In this document: in pieces, positions 27,192 through 61,800 of the stretch
Position numbering within the stretch: the first letter of the stretch is position 1
Layout: each line of letters begins with the position of its first letter
Source of the DNA: Couchioplanes azureus
Lineage (GTDB): Bacteria > Actinomycetota > Actinomycetes > Mycobacteriales > Micromonosporaceae
Direction: 5' to 3'
Assembly: GCF_014648355.1 (NCBI RefSeq)
Contig: NZ_BMQY01000014.1
Coordinates: 50,614 to 114,613, forward strand
DNA: 64,000 nt
Program-made: the position numbers and the translations under genes
Notes under the pieces: generated by a model
Databases searched by the model: none
What the model was told of the DNA's origin: nothing
Seen by the model: the letters and a program-made list of their open reading frames with translations, nothing else

Positions 27192-28601
27192 ATGACAGCG
27201 GTCATCAATGCCGGCGAGGCAGCTACGGATGTCCGGGATCCGCTGGTCCGGATCGGGCAACTGCTGGACGCGGACACCGAGACCCTGCTGCACCGCCCCG
27301 ACAGCCTCGGAGTTCAGACGGCCCGCGGCCGCATCGACGGCTGCGACGTGCTGGTCTACTGCACCGACGGCACCCGCATGGGCGGAGCGATGGGCTACGA
27401 CGGCTGCGTGCGGATCGCCGAGACCATCGATCTGGCGGTGACCGAGCGCGTGCCGGTCATCGGGATCTGGCACTCCGGGGGAGCGCGCCTGGCCGAGGGC
27501 GTGCACTCGATGGACGGTGTCGGGCTGGTGTTCGCGGCCATGGTCCGGGCGTCCGGCCGGGTGCCGCAGCTGTCGGTGGTGGTCGGGCCGGCGGCCGGCG
27601 GGGCGGCGTACGGGCCGGCGCTGACCGACGTCGTCATCATGAGCCGGGCGGGTCGCATCTTCGTCACCGGCCCGGACGTGGTCCGTTCGGTCACCGGCGA
27701 GGACATCGACCAGGAGGGTCTCGGCGGCCCGGTGGCGCACGGTAAGCACTCCGGGGTGGCCCACGTCGTCGCCGCGGACGAGGCGGAGGCCTATGAGCGG
27801 TGCCGCCGGTTGGTCGCGTTGTTCGCCGCACCCGGGAGCTTCGACCTGAGCGTGGCGGCCACCGGGATGCCGTTGGAGGCTCTGCCGGACAACGTGCGCC
27901 GGGCCTACGACGTTCGGCCGGTCGCCAAGGCGCTGCTGGATGACGGCTCGTTCGAGGAGTTACAGGCGAAATGGGCACCGAACATCGTGATCGGGCTCGG
28001 CCGTCTGGGTGGGCGCACGGTCGGTGTGGTGGCCAACAATCCGCTGCGCAAGGGCGGATGCCTCGACTCGCTGTCGGCGGAGAAGGCTTCCCGGTTCGTA
28101 CGGCTCTGCGACGTGTTCGCTGTCCCGCTCGTGGTTCTGGTGGACGTACCCGGATATCTGCCCGGCGTGGACCAGGAACTGGGTGGGGTGGTGCGCCGCG
28201 GGGCGAAGCTGCTTCATGCGTTCGCCGCGGCGGTGGTGCCACGGGTGACGCTCTACATGCGAAAGTCGTACGGCGGTGCGTACATCGCGATGAACAGTCG
28301 CTCACTGGGCGCGACCCGGGTGCTGGCCTGGCCGAACGCCGAGGTTGCGGTCATGGGCGCCAAGGCGGCCGTCGGTGTGCTGAAGCGCCGGGAGCTGGCT
28401 GCGGCGGCCGAGCATGACCGGGCCGAGTTGGAGGCCCGGCTCATCGCCGAGCATGAGCGGATCGCCGGCGGGGTGGACCGGGCCATGAGCCTGGGCTTGA
28501 TCGATGAGATCGTCCAGCCGGCGCAGACCCGGTGGAAGATTGCCGAGGCGCTCGCTGCCGTTCCCGCCGCGCGGGGCTCACACAGCAACATCCCTCTCTG
28601 A
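27192..28601 (+). CDS. accD6: AccD6-type acyl-CoA carboxylase beta (carboxyltransferase) subunit
   Basis: 469 residues from ATG 27192 with GAGGAA nine bases upstream. Both crotonase-fold halves are present: the N-half with GIWHSGGARLAEGV and VVVGPAAGGAAYGPALTDVV, the C-half with GVVANNPLRKGGCLDSLSAEKA, VVLVDVPGYLPGVDQE, RKSYGGAYIAMNSRS and WPNAEVAVMGAKAAVG, ending SHSNIPL. The oxyanion-hole Gly pairs are intact. The arrangement and C-terminus are close to mycobacterial AccD6, which carboxylates acetyl-CoA (and propionyl-CoA) using biotin carried by a separate AccA subunit. Here it stands alone, divergent from the aminotransferase gene, not in a fab operon. It could feed malonyl- or methylmalonyl-CoA to the nearby PKS; that is inference. 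Confidence 0.88.
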   Translation: MTAVINAGEAATDVRDPLVRIGQLLDADTETLLHRPDSLGVQTARGRIDGCDVLVYCTDGTRMGGAMGYDGCVRIAETIDLAVTERVPVIGIWHSGGARLAEGVHSMDGVGLVFAAMVRASGRVPQLSVVVGPAAGGAAYGPALTDVVIMSRAGRIFVTGPDVVRSVTGEDIDQEGLGGPVAHGKHSGVAHVVAADEAEAYERCRRLVALFAAPGSFDLSVAATGMPLEALPDNVRRAYDVRPVAKALLDDGSFEELQAKWAPNIVIGLGRLGGRTVGVVANNPLRKGGCLDSLSAEKASRFVRLCDVFAVPLVVLVDVPGYLPGVDQELGGVVRRGAKLLHAFAAAVVPRVTLYMRKSYGGAYIAMNSRSLGATRVLAWPNAEVAVMGAKAAVGVLKRRELAAAAEHDRAELEARLIAEHERIAGGVDRAMSLGLIDEIVQPAQTRWKIAEALAAVPAARGSHSNIPL

Positions 28602-29563
28602 GCGGGGGCCCGTGAGCGGCGACGTGCCGTGGTTCCCCCGGGTGCGTGCCGATGCTCTGGTTGATCCTGGTCAGGACAGGCGCATGGTGAGCGCCTGCTG
28701 CTTTTCCAGACCTTCGTCGTTCCCAGTCGCCATTGCGCGGGCACGCCTGCGCCATGCGGATATACATCTGGATCGTGCGGCCCGGTAGAAATGTGGTTCA
28801 GCTAACGCGACGCGTCCGTGTGGCCCGCGCGCGTGCCTTCTGGGTCGGGCGCCATCGGGCTCGGCGCCGCCGGTCGGCAATAAGATTATGAAGAATTCAT
28901 GGCGGGCGCGTCCGGGGATTCGGGTCGTGGCCTGCTCAAGGCCGTGCGTGGGCGCCGGGTCAATGGGTTCCAGGGCTCGAAAAGTGATAACCATCGCGTC
29001 CGTGCCGGTGGCTTCAGCGCACATCGAAATGGTGGCCCCCGACCGGTGCCTGTGATTCCCAGGCGATTGGCGCCAGGCGGCTCATGCCCGCAGGCTTCGA
29101 GTCCGGGCGCTTTCTCCGCAGGTGAGTCTTCGCACTGACCATAACTTTCAGTAACGGATTCATTGCCGAAGCGTGACCACACGGTGCCATTTCGGCAGCC
29201 AGCTGTGTTTGATTTGACCACGAAGTCGGTTTTTGGCGCATTTGATTTCGGCGCCCGGCATTGTCGCAGATAGACGCAAGGATTTGCCCACCACTCGGGA
29301 TCGCGGCCTGAAGCACCGCTGTCCACGCCGGACTCGCGCGTCTATCAAGTGGTCCCCACCTCGCGTTTTCTGCTCACCTAACGCCAATTTAACCTGAACG
29401 ACCAAGGCGCGTTTCAGTCCGGCACCAGAGTGGACTTGACCGCACCGGAGCCCATGATTCAGAGTGTGTACGCTGTTCCCCGGTCGATGCCGACGAGCCG
29501 ATCTTCGCGGACCTGAGGCCGGTTCCCCCCGGTATTGGTGCCAAAACAGTTAGGGCTCCACGT
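28602..29563. other. Gene-free region at the left border of the polyene cluster
   Basis: 962 bp without a convincing gene on either strand. Parts are visibly less GC-rich than the surroundings (for example around 28877-28901 and 29130-29240). It contains the promoter of the PAS-LuxR gene at its right end. No tRNA, transposase or repeat was recognised. Confidence 0.5.
29436..29465 (+). promoter_or_regulatory. Candidate promoter of the PAS-LuxR gene
   Basis: TTGACC at 29436-29441 and CAGAGT at 29460-29465 are separated by 18 bases, a fair match to a primary-sigma promoter. It would give a leader of about 90 bases before ATG 29564, whose ribosome site is AGGG eight bases upstream. Confidence 0.4.
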
Positions 29564-30235
29564 ATGCTTTCTTCCACCGCTGCGCAGGACGTCGACGTGT
29601 TTCAGAATGACGAGGTCCTGAGTGGAATCCCTGCGGCCGACGAGCCCGGGGTCTGCATGGCTTACCTGGACAGGACCCTGTCCATCCGGCATGCGAACCC
29701 CGAGTTCTTCCGGCGCTTCGGCGAATCCTCCGCGCAATTGTGCGGCCGCCACTTCGCCGATCTGATCCACCCGAGCGTCCAGGCTCCGATGATGCGCAAC
29801 TTCTCGCGCCTGCTGGAGGGCAAGCACCACCGCTTCGCCAGCCGGCTGATCGCGGTGCGGTCCGGTCACGAGCCCATCACCGGCATGCTGACCGGCGTGG
29901 CGGTGCAGGGTGGTGCCCCGGACGCCACCGGAGTGCTGGTGTTGGTGAGCCCGGCCGATCACGACGAGGCGGCCGAATCCGCAGTCATCGGCGGTACCAG
30001 GATCCTCAGCAAGATCGACGCCAAGATCCTCGAGGGCATCGCGTCCGGCCTGTCCACCATCCCGCTCGCCTCACGCCTGTTCCTGAGCCGCCAAGGCGTG
30101 GAATACCACGTCTCCGGCCTGCTCCGGAAGCTCAAGGTGCCCAACCGGGCCGCCCTTGTCTCGCGGGCGTACTCGATGGGCGTGCTGACCGTGGGCGTGT
30201 GGCCTCCCAAGGTGATCGAGGACTTCGTCAAGTAG
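29564..30235 (+). CDS. PAS-LuxR transcriptional regulator (PimM / AmphRIV / NysRIV type)
   Basis: 223 residues. Residues ~25-130 form a PAS domain (MAYLDRTLSIRHANPEFFRR, LCGRHFADLIHPSVQAPM, GMLTGVAVQGG). Residues ~150-215 form a LuxR/GerE helix-turn-helix (LSKIDAKILEGIASGLSTIP, LASRLFLSRQGVEYHV, VPNRAALVSRAY). This short single-PAS, single-HTH layout is characteristic of the pathway-specific activators of polyene macrolide clusters (PimM in pimaricin, AmphRIV, NysRIV), which activate PKS and sugar genes by binding the consensus CTVGGGAWWTCCCBAG. Sequences resembling that operator occur downstream, before gmd and before the PKS. No other regulator of the cluster lies in the window. Confidence 0.88.
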   Translation: MLSSTAAQDVDVFQNDEVLSGIPAADEPGVCMAYLDRTLSIRHANPEFFRRFGESSAQLCGRHFADLIHPSVQAPMMRNFSRLLEGKHHRFASRLIAVRSGHEPITGMLTGVAVQGGAPDATGVLVLVSPADHDEAAESAVIGGTRILSKIDAKILEGIASGLSTIPLASRLFLSRQGVEYHVSGLLRKLKVPNRAALVSRAYSMGVLTVGVWPPKVIEDFVK

Positions 30236-30254
30236 GCCGGAACCCTTCTCGGAT

Positions 30255-30270
30255 CTAGGGAAACTGTCGG
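30255..30270 (+). promoter_or_regulatory. PimM-like operator half-site upstream of gmd
   Basis: CTAGGGAAACTGTCGG matches 11 of 16 positions of the PAS-LuxR consensus CTVGGGAWWTCCCBAG, with a perfect left half (CTAGGGAAA). A TAGCGT sequence at 30283-30288 is suitably placed for a -10 element, so the box would overlap the -35 region as described for PimM targets. Confidence 0.5.
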
Positions 30271-30322
30271 TCGACGGGGTCGTAGCGTCGGCCCGTCGAT
30301 GGTCGACGGTGAAGGGAAGACA

Positions 30323-31351
30323 ATGGCCAGGCGTGCGCTAATCACCGGAATCACCGGCCAGGACGGGTCATACCTGGCCGAGCACCTGCTCAACGAGGGT
30401 TATCAGGTCTGGGGCCTGATCCGTGGGCAGGCGAACCCCCGGAAGCTGCGGGTGAGTCGCCTGGCGTCGGAGCTGTCCTTCGTGGACGGTGATCTGATGG
30501 ACCAGTCGAGCCTGGTCTCCGCGGTCGAGACGGTGCAGCCGGAGGAGGTCTACAACCTGGGAGCCATCTCCTTCGTACCGATGTCGTGGCAGCAGCCGGA
30601 GCTGGTCACCGAGATCAACGGCATGGGGGTGCTGCGGATGCTGGAGGCGATCCGCATGGTCAGCGGTCTCCACCACTCCCGCAACGGGGGCACCCAGATC
30701 CGCTTCTACCAGGCGTCGTCGTCGGAGATGTTCGGCAAGGCCTTCGAGACACCGCAGCGCGAGTCGACACCGTTCCACCCGCGCAGTCCCTACGGCGTTG
30801 CCAAGGCGTACGGCCACTTCATCACCAAGAACTACCGCGAGTCGTTCGGCATGTACGCGGTCTCCGGCATGTTGTTCAACCACGAGTCCCCGCGCCGCGG
30901 AGCGGAGTTCGTCACGCGCAAGATCTCACTGGCGGTGGCCCGGATCAAGCAGGGCTATCAGGACAAGCTGCACCTGGGCAACCTCGACGCGGTCCGCGAC
31001 TGGGGCTTCGCCGGCGACTACGTCCGCGCCATGCACCTGATGCTCCAGCAGCCGGAGTGCGGCGACTATGTGATCGGCACCGGCCAGATGCACTCGGTCC
31101 GCGACGCGGTCCGGATCGCCTTCACCCACGTCGGCCTGAACTGGGAGGACCACGTGGTCGTCGACCCGGCCCTGGTGCGCCCGGCCGAGGTGGAGGTGCT
31201 CTGTGCCGATCCGGCGGTCGCCAAGAATCAGCTCGGCTGGGAGCCCACCGTGGACTTTCCGCAACTGATGCAGATGATGGTCGACTGCGACCTGCTGCAG
31301 GTCACCCGGGAACGTGAGTACGCCGACCTGATGCCGGCCAGCGGCTGGTAG
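30323..31351 (+). CDS. gmd: GDP-mannose 4,6-dehydratase (mycosamine pathway, NysDIII/AmphDIII/FscMIII-like)
   Basis: 342 residues from ATG 30323, which follows GAAGGGAAG; a GTG 24 bases upstream in frame is less likely. Short-chain dehydrogenase layout: NADP-binding GITGQDGSYLAEHLL, then DGDLMDQSSL, catalytic Ser/Glu in YQASSSEMFG, Tyr-x3-Lys in SPYGVAKAYG, and the GDP-mannose-binding FNHESPRRGAEFVTRKI. It converts GDP-mannose to GDP-4-keto-6-deoxymannose in the cytosol. Placed between a PAS-LuxR activator and a polyene PKS, it is the expected first committed step of GDP-mycosamine synthesis; the later aminotransferase and mycosaminyltransferase (DII, DI) are not in the window. A long hairpin follows the stop codon. 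Confidence 0.93.
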   Translation: MARRALITGITGQDGSYLAEHLLNEGYQVWGLIRGQANPRKLRVSRLASELSFVDGDLMDQSSLVSAVETVQPEEVYNLGAISFVPMSWQQPELVTEINGMGVLRMLEAIRMVSGLHHSRNGGTQIRFYQASSSEMFGKAFETPQRESTPFHPRSPYGVAKAYGHFITKNYRESFGMYAVSGMLFNHESPRRGAEFVTRKISLAVARIKQGYQDKLHLGNLDAVRDWGFAGDYVRAMHLMLQQPECGDYVIGTGQMHSVRDAVRIAFTHVGLNWEDHVVVDPALVRPAEVEVLCADPAVAKNQLGWEPTVDFPQLMQMMVDCDLLQVTREREYADLMPASGW

Positions 31352-31361
31352 CCGTGCCGGT

Positions 31362-31407
31362 GCACGGAAGGCGGGGCCCCCTGACGGCGGGGTCCCGCCT
31401 TCCGTGC
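31362..31407. terminator. Long stem-loop between convergent gmd and chorismate-mutase-like genes
   Basis: Arms GCACGGAAGGCGGG (31362-31375) and CCCGCCTTCCGTGC (31394-31407) are perfectly complementary, and GCCCC/GGGGT pairing extends the stem to about 19 base pairs around a CTGACGGC loop. It sits 11 bp after the gmd stop and 15 bp before the end of the minus-strand gene, so it can terminate both. Confidence 0.85.
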
Positions 31408-31421
31408 TCTGTGCGGGAGTG

Positions 31422-31712
31422 TCAGGTCGCCGGAGGCAGGTGCTGTGGGGAGTGGGCGAGCGCCAGCAGCGCGCGGGCGATCTCGGCCCCGGGCGGCCCC
31501 AGCTGAGCCGTGTAGCGCTTCACCATCGCGTACTCCCAGGCCATCTTGCGGACCGGCAGCCCTGCTTCGCCGCGCGCCGCCTGATGATCCCGCGCCACTA
31601 GCGTCCGATCGACCAGCAGGGCGATGAGCAGGCCGTCGAGCTGCTCACAGGGCCCTCCCTCCGGGTCCGGCGCGAACAGGTCCTCGGGTATCCCCGCGAC
31701 GCCAACCGTCAT
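31422..31712 (-). CDS. Small chorismate-mutase-like (AroQ-fold) protein
   Basis: 96 residues from ATG 31712 with AAGGA seven bases upstream; upstream ATGs are less supported. The all-helical sequence QLDGLLIALLVDRTLVARDH, then QAARGEAGLPVRKMAWEYAM, then VKRYTAQLGPPGAEIARALL lines up by eye with the short actinobacterial chorismate mutases (AroQ-delta, e.g. Rv0948c, ending VIERYSELGPDGKDLA...). The first-helix Asp and the DR arginine are present. The position usually Lys before the GLPV turn is Arg, and the usual Arg-Glu pair reads Trp-Glu, so normal mutase activity is doubtful. It lies inside the polyene cluster, divergent from the giant PKS gene across two PimM-like boxes. A role in chorismate-derived starter supply, or no catalytic role, are both open. 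Confidence 0.6.
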   Translation of the reverse strand: MTVGVAGIPEDLFAPDPEGGPCEQLDGLLIALLVDRTLVARDHQAARGEAGLPVRKMAWEYAMVKRYTAQLGPPGAEIARALLALAHSPQHLPPAT

Positions 31713-31735
31713 GTCCCGATCCTTGCCGCGTCCAC

Positions 31736-31789
31736 GTCCGGGAATCCCTAGAGTCCGCACCCGCGCGTCGGCTCTAGGGATTTTCCCGC
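31736..31789. promoter_or_regulatory. Paired PimM-like operators in inverted orientation before the PKS gene
   Basis: Left site GTCCGGGAATCCCTAG (31736-31751) and right site, read on the minus strand, GCGGGAAAATCCCTAG (31789-31774), each match 13 of 16 positions of CTVGGGAWWTCCCBAG. Together they form an inverted repeat with cores CCCTAGAG and CTCTAGGG about 20 bp apart. They lie 24 bp from the start of the chorismate-mutase-like gene and 25 bp from the PKS start, so the PAS-LuxR regulator could control both. Confidence 0.6.
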
Positions 31790-31814
31790 CCCCCAGGCCC
31801 GAGACTCACCAACC

Positions 31815-58828
<27,014 letters not shown>

Positions 58829-58832
<4 letters not shown>

Positions 58833-61800
58833 CCTCGCCCAGCGACCGGGTCGTCGAGGCGTTGCGCTCGTCGGTCAAGGAGACCGAACGGCTGCGCCGG
58901 CAGAATCAGCAGCTCGTCGAGCAACGCTCGGAGCCGATCGCGATCGTCGGGATGAGCTGCCGCTTCCCGGGTGGGGTCCGGTCACCCGGCGACCTCTGGC
59001 GGCTGCTGATCGACGGCGGCGACGCCATCGGCGGCTTCCCCACCGACCGCGGCTGGGACCTGGCCGCCCTCCGCGAGGCCGGGGTGGACGCGCGCGGCAT
59101 GCAGGTGAGCCAGGAGGGCGGGTTCCTGCCGGATGTGGCCGGCTTCGACGCCGGATTCTTCGGGATCTCGCCCCGGGAGGCGGTCACCATGGACCCCCAG
59201 CAGCGACTGCTGCTGGAGACCTCCTGGGAGGCGTTGGAGTCGGCGGGCATCGACCCGACCTCGCTGCGCCGTACCCCGACCGGTGTCTACGTGGGCACCA
59301 ACGGCCAAGACTACGCGTACCTGCTGGTCCGCGACGTGGGCGACGCCACCGGCGACATCGGCACCGGGATCGCGGCCAGCGCCGTATCCGGCCGGATCTC
59401 CTACACCCTGGGCCTGGAGGGCCCGTCGGTCACGGTGGACACCGCTTGTTCGTCCTCGCTGGTGGCCCTGCACCTGGCCGCGCAGGCGCTGCGCAACGGC
59501 GAGTGCACCCTGGCGCTGAGCGGCGGCGTGAACGTGATGTCCACCCCCGGGTCGCTGATGGAGTTCAGCCGTCAGGGTGGCCTCGCCTCCGACGGACGGT
59601 GCAAGGCGTACGCGGAGGGAGCGGACGGCACCGGCTGGGCCGAGGGGGTCGGGCTGCTGGTGCTGGAGAGATTGTCCGACGCCCGCCGCAACGGTCATGA
59701 GGTCCTCGCGGTGGTCCGCGGGTCGGCGGTCAACTCCGACGGCGCCTCCAACGGCTTCACCGCCCCGAACGGCCCCTCGCAGCAGCGGGTCATCCAGCGG
59801 GCGCTGCGCAGCGCCGACCTTCGACCGTCCGAGGTGGACGTGGTCGAGGGGCACGGCACCGGCACCCCGCTGGGTGACCCCATCGAGGCCCAGGCGCTGC
59901 TTGCGACGTACGGTCAGGACCGCGACGTGCCGCTGCTGCTCGGCTCGGTCAAGTCGAACATCGGCCACACCCAGGCCGCCGCCGGGGTCGCCGGCGTGAT
60001 CAAGATGGTGCTCGCGCTGCGCCACGGTGTCGTCCCGGCGACGCTGCACGCGGACCGGCCGTCGTCGCAGGTGAACTGGGCGGCCGGTGCGGTCCGGCCG
60101 GTCACCCGGGCGACGCCGCTGCCGTCGCGCGACCGGCCGTGGCGCGCCGGCGTGTCGTCGTTCGGCATCTCCGGCACCAACGCGCACGTCATCGTCGAGC
60201 AGGTCCCGTCCGAGGCGGCCCCGCCCACCCCGCCCGCGGTGGTGCCGCTGCCGGTGTCGGCGCGCAGCGGTGCCGCCCTGGAGGAGTACGTCGCGGCCGT
60301 CCGTGCCGTCGAGGGCTCGGCGGTCGACCTCGGTCACTCGCTCGGGCGCCGCGCGGCGCTGCCGCACCGGGCCGCCCTGATCGGCGACACCGTGATCCGT
60401 GGCGAGGCCGCCACCCGTACGGTCGCTCTGATCTTCTCCGGGCAGGGGTCGCAGCGCGCGGGCATGGGCCGTGAGCTCCACCGGCGCTTCCCGGTCTTCG
60501 CGGCGGCCTTCGACGCCGCCTGTGCGCACCTGACGATCGACTGGGGCGACCTGGACTCCACCGGGAACGCGCAGCCGGCCATCTTCGCCGTCGAAGTGGC
60601 GCTCTACCGGCTCCTCGAGTCGTGGGGCGTACGCCCGGACATCCTCGGCGGGCACTCGATCGGCGAGATCGCCGCCGCACACGTGGCCGGCGTGTTCAGC
60701 CTCGAACACGCGTGCCTGCTCGTCTCCGCCCGGGCCCGGCTGATGCAGGCTCTGCCCGCCGGTGGGGCCATGATCGCGGTCCACGGGTCCGCGCCGGGCG
60801 CGCCGGACGGCGTCTCGATCGCGGCGATCAACGGCCCCGACTCGTTCGTGCTGTCCGGGCAGGAGGCGGCCGTCGAGGCCGCCGCCGCGGGATTCGCCCG
60901 GCGCCGGCGGCTCACGGTCAGCCATGCCTTCCACTCGGCGCTGATGGAACCGATGCTGGACGCCTTCGCCGCCGCGCTCGCGGGAATCGCCTTCCACCCT
61001 CCGGTCATCCCGCTCGTCTCGAACGTCACCGGGCGTCTCGAAACCGACCTCTTCGCCGACCCCGCCTACTGGGTGCGGCACGTGCGCGAGACCGTCCGCT
61101 TCGCCGACGGCGTCGAGGCGATGCGCGCGGCCGGTGCGGACACCTTCGTGGAGGTCGGGCCGGACTCGGTGCTGAGCGCGCTGATCGACGCCGATGTCGT
61201 GGTGCCGACGCTGCGCCGGGACCGGGACGAGCAGAGCGCTCTGGCCACCGCCGCCGGCCGTCTGTGGACCGTCGGTGTGCCGATCGACCTCGCCGCCTGG
61301 TGCACCGACGGCCATCGGATCCCGTTGCCCAGCTACCCCTTCCAGCACGAGCGCTACTGGCCGCAGCCGTCCGGTGGCGCCGATGTGACCGCGGCCGGCC
61401 TCACCGCACCCCGCCACCCGTTGCTCGGTGCCAGCGTGTCGCTGGCGGACAGCGACGAAACGATCTTCACGGGACTGGTGCCGGCACTGCCGGACACCGC
61501 CTGGCTGGAACTGGCCATCCGGGCCGGCGACCAGACCGGTACCCCGCACGTCCGCGACCTGACCGTCACCGCCGCCCTGGACCAGCCGGCCGCGTTGCAG
61601 ATCCGGGTCGGAGCCGCGGACGGCGGCGTCCGGAGCGTCACGATGTCCTCGCGGGTGTCCGGCGGCGAATGGGTCCGCCACGCGTACGGCACGCTCGACA
61701 ACGGCAGCGACCTGCTGCCGGTCGGTGCCGACACCGTCGAGCTCACGGTGGACGGGGCCGGCGCGTACGGCATCGACCCGGCCCTGCTCGCCCAGCTCTT

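Noticed and set aside
28899..29138. 79-codon plus frame in the gene-free region before the regulator
   Set aside because: No recognisable domain or ribosome site and low-complexity composition.
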